A stretch of 64,000 bases of DNA, from the NCBI RefSeq assembly GCF_001540865.1, contig NC_033623.1:8786571-8850570 (forward strand). The letters run 5' to 3'. A model generated the notes under the pieces. The model searched no databases. It saw only the letters and a list, made by a program, of their open reading frames with translations, and was not told where the DNA came from. The translations under genes and the position numbers were made by a program. Of the stretch, positions 45,968 to 56,700 are shown one piece after another (the first letter of the stretch is position 1; every line of letters starts with the position of its first letter). Source of the stretch: Ananas comosus. Taxonomy: Eukaryota; Streptophyta; Magnoliopsida; Poales; Bromeliaceae.

Positions 45968-47086
45968 CTAGTCCCGCACATGGCTCGGTAGCCCACACTT
46001 GAAGCACTTGCCCTCACGTTGTTCACACTGTTGTGGGAAATGGGAGCCCCCACAAATCACACATCTCGCCGAGGACCGTATGTGGTACGTCCCCGGAGCT
46101 CTAGATCGAGAGCGCGTCCTCACTGAGGTCTGTTGGGAACTTGACTGACCATCATGTCCACTCACAGGCCGTTCTTTCCCTTTTTCCTTATAATGCTCTT
46201 CGCGTTTCTCCCGCAGGAATGCATTGCCTTGTTCTATCCATAAGGCCCGATCCAGGACTTCAGCAAAAGTCTGCAACTTAAGCACCAGCACTGCCTGGTA
46301 CAAGTCTGGCCGAAGCCCCCGCACGAAGCAGTCAGCCTTGTCCTCGTCATCCCGCACCACATTCGGGACACAATGCACGATACGGGAAAATTCCCGCTCG
46401 TATTGCCTAACTGTGCGACTTCCCTGCCGCAGCTTAAGAAACCTCTCCTGAAGTTTCCGCTTCTCACTATCGGGGAAATATGCAGAGAATACCATTCCCC
46501 GAAACTCTTTCCAAGCCATAGGAGGGAGACTAGGCAATCGATCTCGCTTGACGCCTTTCCACCATACCTTTACCGACTGTTTGAGATAATGCACGGCTAG
46601 GTTTACCTTATCTCGCTCCAACGTGTACAGATCCTCGAAGAGTGTTTTCATGGAATCGATCCACATCTCAACGACCCACGGGTCTGCATCTTCACCATCA
46701 AAGGTAGGCAGATCAAATTTCTTGAAAGTCATGAGGGCCGCTAAAGCTCGCTCCCTCTCCGCCGCCACCTCTGGGCCAACAAGAGTCGGATCGCCCGACC
46801 CCGACGGGAACAGCTCTGCCGCAACTCCCGGCTGTCCTCGACCAGCCGCGACTGGTGCTGCCACCAGCCGATCCACAGTTTCTTGGAGTCGCTCCATTCG
46901 CTCCTCCTGGCGCATAGTAGCCTCCTGCTGCCGCTGCACCATATCAGCTTGTTGCCTCATCACTCCAACGAGTGTGGCCAATTGATCACGAAGCTCCGCA
47001 TCTCTGCTCGCGTCGGTTTGCTCAGGGGCACCACTTGTCCCCTCCTGCGCCGATCTGGATGGAGATCGCCTACGCGGTGCCATCAT
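45968..47086 (-). CDS. gag: Element D gag, intact except for a stop in the last zinc knuckle
   Basis: Start chosen at the Met-Met-Ala-Pro-Arg-Arg-Arg at 47086; the frame is open upstream to 47158, but that start lies in leader DNA. Order: basic N-terminus, Gln/Arg/Glu coiled-coil segment (about residues 30-75), Ala/Pro linker, Retrotrans_gag core (FDGEDADPWVVEMWI ... VWWKGV), the REFSRIVH and VRGLRP block, a Lys/Arg/Ser-rich stretch, a first knuckle CVICGGSHFPQQC and a second CFKCGLPSHVRD that meets TAG at 45968 just before its last Cys. After the TAG the frame runs another ~60 codons. Gag forms the particle and packages RNA. About 370 residues is normal for this clade. Its neighbours hold no pol, so pol functions would have to come from another element. 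Confidence 0.8.
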   Translation of the reverse strand: MMAPRRRSPSRSAQEGTSGAPEQTDASRDAELRDQLATLVGVMRQQADMVQRQQEATMRQEERMERLQETVDRLVAAPVAAGRGQPGVAAELFPSGSGDPTLVGPEVAAERERALAALMTFKKFDLPTFDGEDADPWVVEMWIDSMKTLFEDLYTLERDKVNLAVHYLKQSVKVWWKGVKRDRLPSLPPMAWKEFRGMVFSAYFPDSEKRKLQERFLKLRQGSRTVRQYEREFSRIVHCVPNVVRDDEDKADCFVRGLRPDLYQAVLVLKLQTFAEVLDRALWIEQGNAFLREKREEHYKEKGKERPVSGHDGQSSSQQTSVRTRSRSRAPGTYHIRSSARCVICGGSHFPQQCEQREGKCFKCGLPSHVRD

Positions 47087-47430
47087 TTTCTGAAACAGGA
47101 CAACTCGATTAGCTCTCGACCAACTCGGGTTGAACACGAGACCACTAACACGGCTCAAAAGCCAATCAGGCGAAAGTCAAACAAGGACGTCTATTCTCGT
47201 CACTCGGCTTTATGTTGTGCATGCCCAACATAAACACACTTGGTCGAGAATAAACCATACCTTGAGTCCGCCTCTAATGTCCGTCTTAGAGGTTATACAC
47301 AACCTAATCGATTACCTTTCGCCACAAATCATAAGTCCTCATCTCTCACGAGCCTTATTCTCCTACGGTTTCACTATCCTAGGGTCTCCTATGTCTGTCT
47401 AAACCATTTTCCTCCCATTTTCTACTTTAT

Positions 47431-47443
47431 GCGCTCTAATACC
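47431..47443 (-). other. Primer-binding site of element D
   Basis: Minus strand TGGTATTAGAGCG, 7 bases from the 5' LTR, matching the initiator-Met primer site TGGTATCAGAGC with one change. The leader between here and gag (47087-47430) has no other recognisable feature. Confidence 0.8.
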
Positions 47444-47745
47444 ACTTTATCTGTCACGCCCCGCGACCAACCACCAATTTGGACCGGGTCGCGGCGCCGA
47501 CGACAGACCGCCGAACGGACCGGGGTTTCCCCTGTACGTTCTAGGCGTCGCAATCCAAACAATCAACGAATGTTCCAACAAGGAACGGATACCAATCCAG
47601 ATTGCAAAGGGAGCATCAAATACATAAAACTAACAGCTATTACAAGCATTCATTGCATTCACTTAGCACATCTCAGCTTCGAATTTACATTTTACTTCCA
47701 GTTACAATCATATTATTACATCATTTATTTTACAAGTTTGATACA

Positions 47746-47942
47746 TTTAGATTCTTTGCCTTCTAGTCCCCTAAGCTAGACTGCCTCAGGGTACTGCTAC
47801 CTCGGTCTCTGTGGTAGGGCGCTATCTACTGAGCTACGCCCTTNTTTAGATTCTTTGCCTTCTAGTCCCCTAAGCTAGACTGCCTCAGGGTACTGCTACC
47901 TCGGTCTCTGTGGTAGGGCGCTATCTACTGAGCTACGCCCTT
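47746..47942. repeat. Exact 98-bp duplication around a single N
   Basis: 47746-47843 and 47845-47942 are identical, separated by one N at 47844. The related LTR at 7077 has only one copy. Read as overlapping contig ends joined without merging. Confidence 0.9.
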
Positions 47943-48489
47943 GCCTCGCGCCACCGCGCTGCACACGTACAATCTGAAAACACCCCAAAACCACGTGGGG
48001 TGAGAACCAACTCCATGGTTCCCAGTGGGTACGGCCACCCAAGGGAAAAGCTCAACCGATAGGTCCGAGGAGGCACTGCAATATGTTAGTTCAACAATAT
48101 ACAATAGATATATATTCAATTGAAATACATGCCATGCCTCACGATATGTGATATGAAAATCATGCAATTTTATGGAACAACTAGTAGATCATTAGATTCT
48201 ACATTTACTTGGCTACTCTTAGCTCATATCTTTACTCTAAGGTTTCTACTACCTCAGGTTCACACTGGAGTCCCCTGGCTCCTAAGGTCTCTATCACCTT
48301 AGCTCAAGTCTCTATCGCTAGCTCATAAGGGTTCCTTTACCCTATCGAAGCTAACCACCCGACTCGGCTTCGAGTCAATCATTCGTGGATAGCCCGCGCA
48401 CCGGCTGCTCATTAGCCTACCGCCCTCTCTCTGTCACAGCCCCCTAGCGGCGAAATCGTCGCACACGCTAAGCTCGGCTCAAGTCGCAT

Positions 48490-48840
48490 GACTTGACCAT
48501 CTGGTGGCGATGGCGTTGCTCTTACCCAGCGTGAGCTCGAGTCATGACACACCATCTGGCGGCGAACGGATCGCACCACACCCAACAACGGTCCATGTCA
48601 GACTCAGCCACCTGGAGGCACCCGCATCGTACTTACCCAGCATGAATTCAGTCTGCTCTGGCGGTCTGATCCTCAAATGGCTCAACCATCCTGGCGGCGA
48701 AATCGTCGCACAAATGCCACGGCAAAGGTTCAAGCCCCGGGCGGTGATCTCCATGTGATCGCCCCCAATCCTCCCTCTGTACCAAGCTCGGCGGCGAAGT
48801 CGTCGCACAAACGCCCTGGCTTCTACCAGCGTCATCACAA
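48490..48840. repeat. ~50-57-bp degenerate tandem repeat (CATCTGGCGGCGA)
   Basis: Five to seven units with leads at about 48490, 48546, 48601, 48650 and 48681 onward, each with (C)CTGGCGGCGAA and a CGCAC-type tail. The solo LTR 7077-10455 has three units. Confidence 0.65.
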
Positions 48841-50706
48841 GTCATGGGATTCTGGAATCCACTTTCCACTGGTCGAGGGTCCATAGCCAACCCTATACTT
48901 TCGACCTAGCTCATTCTAGTGGCTATACCACTATACTCGTCAACCTAGGTTTCCATACTCTAGGTTCTATGTCCATGTTTCTTAACCTAGATACACTTGC
49001 TAGGTTCTTGTCATCTTGCCTAGAGGTCCACTTCTAGGTTTACTAGTTCGACCTAGGTTTACTATCACTAGGTTCGATGCCACACACCTAGATTGTTCAA
49101 CTCTAGGTTCACTGGTTAACCTATGTTCTTTAACACTAGGTTAGATGCCACTCGATCTACCTGATAACCTAGTTGTCCAATCATCTCAGCTCACACTAGA
49201 GTTATTATCTAGTTTATATGCATATACTCCTAGCATATTCCATAATGCCGACTATGCATTCTTTGCTTTAGCTAACATTATTTACATGTCATGTTTATCA
49301 TGCTTGCTATTTAGCATTTTAACGTCTCATTCATCATGCAATTCTTATCCCTGTCTACATGCACATGCATCAACATGGGATTACATTGCTAAGACATAAA
49401 GGGCGACCTAGTCGCTTCGGTAAGCACAACCCACCTTAGTTAGCTTTCCCGATTGCTCGTCGACACTTGCAATCGGCCTCCTGCAGCACTCGGCACCCGC
49501 TTAGGCCCAATCTCACAGTTGCTCCCCACGAGCGCGCCGCTTCACCGTTTCAAGTGCTAGCGATCTTCGCCTTGCCGCTACGGTGCTCGGGACCCGATTA
49601 TCTATGATTTATGGACCATCGCCTTGGCCTCACAGGGGGAAACGCATAGCTGCTCGAGCGCCCGTTTTCAATACTTCCGCAACGGCTTGTCGGCATCTGC
49701 CGAACGCGAACTTGCCAAACGTTTTTCGTTACCTAAAATCAATTAGGATTTACGAAGGGTCAAATGAGATCAAAACTCACTATTTGCAAAAACCCTATTT
49801 TGGATGGCCAGAATGCCATCACACAAATCCACCAAATCGATCTAATGATTTGGGTATAATCCATCAAAAAGCATGCTAGGGTTCCAACAAACCATTTCTA
49901 GGTTGAAACCCATCTACAAAGATCTACAGCATGAAAAGGGCTTGAAGCTTACCTTCTCAATGAGCTCAAGGTGAAAAGATGAAGATGAGGAAGAGGATCT
50001 CCTCCTTGGTCCTGCTTCTTTTTTCCTTTCCTTTGCTCATTTTTTCTCTTCTTTCTCCTTCTCTTTTTCTCCCTTTCTTTCTTTTCTTCCCTTGCACAAG
50101 CGAATCGAGGGAGAGAGAGGGAGACTGAGGGATGAGAGAGAGAGAGGAAAGGTCTCTCTCTCTAATGCCCTCTTCATTTGTAACAATATCCCCAAGGCCC
50201 TCCACTTTTCACCTCTTACATAGCCCTTTACTGGGCGTCTGCGTGCTGAGGGACCGGTCTCCCCGACCAGGGGACCGGTCCCGAGAGCTCTCCTCGATTC
50301 CACGCGTCTCGGGAACCGTCTCTCCCTGAGAGACCGTCCTCGGAGACTGGTCTGCCCACCAGAGACGCGTCCCCGAAGGCTCACTCTCGCGCGGGGACTT
50401 AGCCAATTTCTGGCCTTTCTCACTGTGTGCGCAGTCCTGGGACGCCGCTCCTCTGCAGGGACGGTTGCTATCAGCAACCCCCGCAGCCTTCAGCTGATTG
50501 GGACGTCTGCTTCACTTCGCAGAGACCGGTCCCGGAGAGCACTTCAGCCCAAAAACAGATTGCAATTTGTCTCGCTGAACATCCATTCTAATGCACTTCT
50601 ACGTTTGTGTGGGCATCCTACGCTTTTGCACCAAAGCTTATCAACTGATCCCTTGTTGATCTGATTGAAGCACGTACTCTCGATTGGAGAATTCGCAGGG
50701 TATACA

Positions 50707-52365
50707 GTAAAGTATGAGATTGATCTCATTTGAGGCCTTGTAAACCTAATTGCTAGGTGTCTAAACGCGGGGGCGAAGTCGGAATTTCGATTCGTCAAGC
50801 GGGAGAAAAGCTATCGGCAAAATAAGGCCGATTGAGCATCGTTTTGGACCAAGGAGGCCGAGACCTCGTCGTAACGTTCGGCGAGAGGCATTTCTAGAAC
50901 CTCTACGACTATAAAAGGTCGGGGGTGTCATCCCGAAGCAACCGAGCTCTTTTCTATGTCTTAGAATAGCATAATCTCATCTCTTGCATGTTGCATTGTA
51001 GGATTGCATTGTAATGCCTTTTCCTTATGCTTCTAAATGTTAACCTAGTGTACATGGAATACTTGGTGAAAATGGATAGGTAAGGATTGGGTTGAAACGT
51101 GGGTCATATAGTGCTAAAGAAAAGAGATGGACACAATGGGTGTTTGATGACATAGAAAATGGCATCTAAGTGTTTAAAGAAAATATTGAGTGACATTAAT
51201 GTAGTGTATTTGACACTAGAAGTCTATGGACTTAGGGTTAGGTGGAATCCCTTAGAAAATGCCTTGTGAATAATGAATTTAGTAAAGCTAAATGTTTTGC
51301 AGGATTATCGGGATAAATGAGTTCCGAGAGATAGTGGCCCTAGTTCGTAGGGTATCCTCACATGGAGAGGACATAGACGAGTCTTGATTGAGATATTGAC
51401 CCTAGTTCGTAGGGTATCCTCACTTGGAGAGGATAGATCTAGCTCACGGTCTATTATTTGGGGTGGTATAGCCATCCATATCCTTACATGGAGAGGATTG
51501 TCGTCAAGTACTCCAGAGTGTCGGGCGATAGGGACCACATGGAGGTCCACAGACAGTCCCGAGTTTGGGGGCACATGGAGCTCCCCTACCCAATTGGGAT
51601 GGAAAGGTGAGTTGAGGGCGAACCCAAGGGTTTCGCCACAGATTGGGTAAATGTAAAGTTAATGTCGTCATTGAACATTATTATTCGAACATGGATCGAA
51701 CTTGTTAGCATGGTAGTAACCCTTACTATATGATGCATGCATTCATTACACATGATTATGGGTATAGTAGCATAGATTTCCTATTATGTCATTTACAGCT
51801 TTTAGATATCATCTATCTGTCTACTTGTTGTTACTTGTGCCCACATGGACCTAGTGGGGAGACCGGCGGAGTCGGCGGCTGAGCCCATTGGGAACTATGG
51901 AAGATAGTTCTCACCCCACTCTATTTCCAGTGGTAGGTACAGGGTTGCCGAGAGAGGACCGCGGCAAGGGCATCGCGCCCGAGCAGTGAGACCGTGGTAG
52001 CATAGTAGCTTTCCTTTTTGCATTAGCACACCTATGTATTTGAGAGATTCATGTAGGTGAGGTTGGAGAGTTATGTATTTTGGATGATCAAATGTAAATG
52101 TAAAAGAATGCAAACTATTGTAATAGTTAGTTAAGTACTCTCTTTATTTCACTTGTATATCTAGTGGATTACTTGCTCTTAGTTGTTGGCACTGTTTATG
52201 CCCCGTTGAATGTGTATGTTTAGAATTTGAATTCCTGGGTAGGTTCTTGTACACATTCCTGTTGTTGAGCCTTGGGTGGACAGGGGAGGTTCTGTCCGTT
52301 CGGCGTCCGCTCGCCGCGCCCGAACCGCGCCAAATTGGTAGGGGTTTCGGGGCGGGGGTGTGACA
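50707..52365 (+). mobile_element. Solo LTR E, last segment
   Basis: Follows the 17760-19382 part of the solo LTR at 16922 (CCTAATTGCTAGGT, GACCTAGTGGGGAGA, TTCTCACCCCA) and ends GGGGGTGTGACA, flanked by GACAT. The block with GACCCTAGTTCGTAGGGTATCCTCA is tandemly duplicated at about 51338 and 51400 (period ~62). The 51600-52365 part is clean. Confidence 0.75.
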
Positions 52366-52621
52366 GACATCCTTAGCGAGCGCCCTTTTTGTGCGAATGA
52401 TTCGGCGATTCCAAATTATTCGTGAATAATTATTTTTGACCAAAAAATCATGTTTTTTTTCTAAATTTTTGGAAAAATTTCGGATACGGGTGTTTTATTC
52501 GTTTTTTCAAAAATTCGTGAATAATTCACGAATTAACTAACATAGGTTAATTAGTGGCAGTAGTATATTAGCGGGCCGGGCCGCGCGGGTGGGCGAGTCC
52601 CACTCCCGCAGCGGGCCGGGC
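52366..52621. other. Pre-insertion DNA between solo LTR E and element C
   Basis: Short AT-rich stretch with an exact hairpin, AATTCGTGAA and TTCACGAATT three bases apart (about 52513-52535), and a related imperfect one near 52413. It ends in a GC-rich GCGGGCCGGGCC segment. No gene. Confidence 0.5.
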
Positions 52622-55228
52622 TGTAACACACTGGACCTTTGCAAATTGCGAGGTTCGAGTGTTTGGTTGTATTTCGAGCTTTTCCACACTTGGTGGAGGG
52701 TTGTAGAATGTATTCCGACCTAAAACGTTCGAAAACTGGAATTCTGGACAAGTCCTGAGAGTTTTTACTCTCGGGGACCGGTCCCTGGAATGAGAGACCG
52801 GTTCCCTTCATCAGTGGGGAGTAATTGAGGCAGCTGATGGCTAACGCGCGTCCCTGGCGGGCGAGGACGTTCCGAACGCTGCTGCTAGTGATGGAGACCG
52901 GTTTTTTTATACTTCCCGCGCAGAGAGGAGACGGTTCACGACGCTGGTTTTCAGGTCGCAGGCGAGTGAGCGGTCCAGCTGGGGATTGAAGACCGGTCCT
53001 CTGGGCAAAACAAATGCCAGTTCGGGCTGAGTAATATATTGGGTTTTTGAGGGGCCTGGTTGGATTTTGTTACTCTAAGATGGGCTTATTAGCATTTCTC
53101 CTTCCTCCATTTCTTTTTTTTTTTTCTTTTTATCACCCCTGACACCTTTAGAGAGAGAAGAGAAGAAGTGAGAGAAGAAAGGAGGGAGAAGAGAGAGAGT
53201 TAGTTTGAGGGACTTGGAAGCTACCCTTTCTCTCTTTCCACCTTGCAAGGGCTTGGGCTTGTATGTAGAGTTAGTGGAGGATCAACTTTAACGCTAGAGA
53301 TTTGGCTTGATTGGGATCGTAGAGGTTGTGGCACGTTTCTCCTTATGGATCTTAGTTATTGGAGTTTTTGCTTGTTTTAACCTTAGAATGAGATTTAGTG
53401 GTTTAATTTTGGGCATTTTTTGATACTAGCTTTTGGGCTAAAGATTGGTTTAGAACGTTCTAGGGCTTGGATTGTAAGGTTCTAGCTTCTTTTGGAGCTT
53501 TGGAGATTTATTTCTTACTCTTGATGGGTAAATTTTGGCCCTTTTGCTCCTAGGTTAATGGGTTTGATATTCTGCTGTGTGATGCTACCCGCCCATCTTT
53601 CACTGACCACTTTTAGGGTAGATGAGGCTCAATGTGGACAACTTCGTTCCGGCGTAATCGGAGGACCTACGCGACGGTTCGGTGGTTTGACTAGTCCACC
53701 AATGGAGCATTCTATGTGTGTTTAATTAAGTGTTGTTATTAAATGGAAAAGCTATGCATTTCTTGTTATACGATTTATTGTGAATTTTTTAGAATGCTTA
53801 AAAGGCTAGTATTATAATTGAATTTTGGATTTATGGTAGTAGAGGTAGTTCTTAGGCTGGTTGCATTTAGCATTTTATATGGACGCCGGTTATCCTATTC
53901 TATAGTATAAGATGAGTTCGGATTTCATGATGTAAACTACAATTACTTGTTACATGAAAATTGCAAGATTGTCATTTTAGAAGCTATGTGATTAGAGAGC
54001 TATGTCATCAAGCGGGCTTGATCGGGAGCGTGCTGAGACCTAATGGTAGGGCATCAAAGGGGATTTGACTACATTGATTTGAACATCAGAGTTTTGCCTA
54101 GTTTCATCAAAGGGACTAGGCGTAGCCAAAGGTTTGACCTTCATTGTGACATAAACGTAGGATCTTTGGTGTCTAGTGACATATACATGTTAGAGAATGG
54201 AGGATAGGTACTTAGGCTTGCGACTTTGCTTTGATTGCATTGTGACTCATTTTTCGCACATGATTGTGAGGGATCGCTCATACAGCGGGCACTCGGAGTT
54301 AGCTATGCGACCTATGTTCGCAATCGTGCATGTATTGACGAAGCCTACGGGGTTCGAGTGAGGCAGGACAACTTCAAGGTAGGAATGTGGGCTACCAAGG
54401 ACTTAAGGCGGGCACAAGCTGAACTACCTTGTGGTCCTTTGATTGGCAAGGAAATCGATAAATCCTCTTAGTCATTCGAATCGGGTCAGATTTGGTTAAT
54501 CACTACTAATAGGTTAGTAGTTGGATGTATCATTTATAGTTTTTAGGCATAGTGTTGGACATGTAGTATATTTATAGTTCTTTGTTGGATTTAGAGATAT
54601 TGGTTGCATGATAGAGCTTAGCATCATGCATTGATAAAGGGTTTTGAATTTAGGAAATAGTTGCCATTGGACGTATTGTAAGGACTAGATAGATGTAATT
54701 TTGGTTGTTCATCACGCTCTGTTCAGCAGTTATTTACATGCTCTTATGCACTTTAGTTGATGATCGTTGCCTTACTTTGTTTTTGGGGCCTAGTGGAGCA
54801 GGAGCTGAGGTCAGTAATTGCCACTGGAACGTATACGTATAGTTATTCACGCCCTCTTTTTTTCTCGATGTTTTTAGGGCTTGCCACTAGGGCAGTAGGG
54901 ATCGCCGGGAAGAGTATGCTTCGAGCTAGTTCTTGCAGACGATTCGCAGTGGTTTACCTCTCGTTGCTGTTTTATTTTGAGACGGGGTGAGAGTCTCTAC
55001 AGATGTATTAGAGACCACCCGTTTTTTTGAGCAGATTTGTATATTGTGATTTCTTTATTGTTCTTAGCTTTACTTGCTCTGATATCATTAGGTTGCTAGT
55101 TATTTCACCTCGTCATAATTTGTTTTTTTGCTTTTAACTTCGCTTTATATTGTAGAGCGTTATATGGTAGAATGTATGGGTGCGGGTCTTGGCACGCCAC
55201 GGGAGGGCCTCGCGGTCCGAGGGTGACA
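52622..55228 (+). repeat. 5' LTR of element C
   Basis: Starts TGTAACACACTGGACC as element B does, ends GAGGGTGACA. It carries GGGACCGGTCCC-type boxes where B has TGTACCGGTACA-type boxes, and has no copia insertion at the site used in B. Confidence 0.75.
52778..53000. promoter_or_regulatory. ACCGGT cassette in LTR C (GGGACCGGTCCC type)
   Basis: Clean first pair GGGACCGGTCCC ... GAGACCGGTTCCC (52778 and 52799, 21 apart), then further boxes at about 52905 and 52992 and several corrupted ones. It begins about 155 bases after the LTR start. Confidence 0.55.
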
Positions 55229-55237
55229 GTCGATTAA

Positions 55238-55249
55238 TGGTATCAGAGC
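55238..55249 (+). other. Primer-binding site of element C
   Basis: TGGTATCAGAGC, a perfect match to the initiator-Met primer site, 9 bases after the LTR. Confidence 0.85.
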
Positions 55250-55554
55250 TGAGGTTGAGTCTTAGTGGACCCTAGCGAACCTTAGGCGGGTTGGACTATA
55301 GGAATTAGGCTTCGTGAGAGTAACAGGTCTAATTGACTCGCATACGAGTGAGCGAAAGTATTTTATTGAGGTTTTGACAACTCTAAAAAGTTAGAGTTTG
55401 ATCGGAGTGTATGGCTTTAACTTCGGGAGGGTTACGTGGCGGCCGAACAACGTAAATCGGGGAGGTTAGTAGTGAAGCCTTCCTGTTACTTTCGCATTGA
55501 TTGTGGGATTTTATTCTTGAGGGGGATGCGACTAGAGGGGTACTAGCTTGCGTT

Positions 55555-56700
55555 TTTATTCGTGTAGACGAGTGCGATTACTCTGGCTCCCAGTCTGCCG
55601 GGGGGATGATCGGACACCCAGAGGAGTCGATGACCTCCGCTACTTCCGGATCCATTGAGGTCCGATGACTGAGGGCCCGTTGCGTTCTTCAGCTGATCTA
55701 GGTTGGCGCAAGCAGACAAGCAGCGGCGCACGACAGGCTGAGGGGCTCAAGCGGCAGGAGGCGCGGATGAAGCATTCTTGAGAGACCTCTACTTCAGCAT
55801 GAAGAGAACCTCGAGGGAGAACCCAGGGCCCACCGCAGCCCATGTGGTGGATGCGACAGGGCGCAGTCCCCGGCTCCAGTTTCTTACGTTGCGGACACGC
55901 GACCGAACCTCGGAGGTGAGGTTGGTGCGGGTCACTACATGTTTCATCGAGACCGGCGACTAGTAGCAGCTTTCCCGTATGGCGGAGCGGCGAGCCGGAT
56001 CGGTTATGGAGGCTCAGCGAGTTCAGGAGGTGCAGATAACACATAAGGCATCAGCGCCGAGGAGTTTGATGGCGAGACGTTCGCCATTGGATTTGTTGAG
56101 AGGATGGTTAAGTGCATATGGGAAGTTGTTCGAGAAACTATTTGTGGTAGGAGGGGAAGAGTTTGGCTCGCACTCATTTTCTGCGACGGCGAGGCTTACC
56201 GTGGTGTTGGTATCCAGGACGAACCCCAACGATTGGCGGAGATTACGCTTGGACATATTCAAGGAGTTTATTGGCGCCGACCAGTTTCCTACCAGCGTCA
56301 TAGCAGGAAGCTGGAGCAGAGATTTGCGCAGCTTCCACTGCGCCAGCCTTATAGGCGGTCAGTAGTTGAGTACGAAGAGGAGTTCTCATGGATACTCATT
56401 GTTGACGTTCGTTTGTGAGGTGGACGACGGAGGCAAGGCACGCTTTTGAGCGCGGTTTTGCGGCCTTCCATTTCCGGTTGGCGTGCAATCTTCCAACCTC
56501 GACTACCGGGGAGGTTGTGATCAGGCTCTTGATAAGTGGAGCCAGGAGCGGCGGATCCTGCAGAGCGTCGCAGGCCCTAGATAAGGGCTAGGGCAAGAGG
56601 CAGGATAAGAGTGCGAGTCAGACGCATCACGGAGTGCCGCGAGGATCCCAGGAGCGAGAGCCAGCGTGAGAGACTGACGCGTCGATATTCAGAGAGGAGT
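55555..56700 (+). pseudogene. gag: Element C gag, many frameshifts
   Basis: Traces in successive frames follow element B gag: the RSQSAG-like start (about 55575), the SGS(S/I)EVR segment (55645), Gln/Ala-rich helix, the FDGE...H.I.E core (about 56065-56110), the GEAY region near 56190, LEQRFAQLPL and VVEYEEEFS near 56310-56385, and LRP near 56460. No stretch longer than about 60 residues is open in the right frame. Confidence 0.6.

Larger units (their letters stand above)
40646..50706 (-). mobile_element. Element D: gag-only LTR retrotransposon (TR-GAG-like), minus strand
   Basis: 3' LTR 40646-43861, polypurine tract, about 2 kb without pol motifs, gag, primer site, 5' LTR 47451-50706. Flanking duplications approximate GTAA(A/C): GGTAA before 40646, GTAAC before the first copy at 35721, GTAAA after 50706. 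It inserted into solo LTR E. No protease, reverse transcriptase or integrase motif was found on either strand of 43876-45967. The LTRs are of the same family as the solo LTR 7077-10455. Confidence 0.7.
47451..50706 (-). repeat. 5' LTR of element D
   Basis: On the plus strand it starts TGTCACGCCCCGCGAC and ends GCAGGGTATACA. Clean to about 49.6 kb, then indel-rich. It contains an internal single-N artefact (47844), the GGCGGCGA repeat, the CTAGGTT and ATGCAT fields and a corrupted ACCGGT cassette. Confidence 0.8.
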
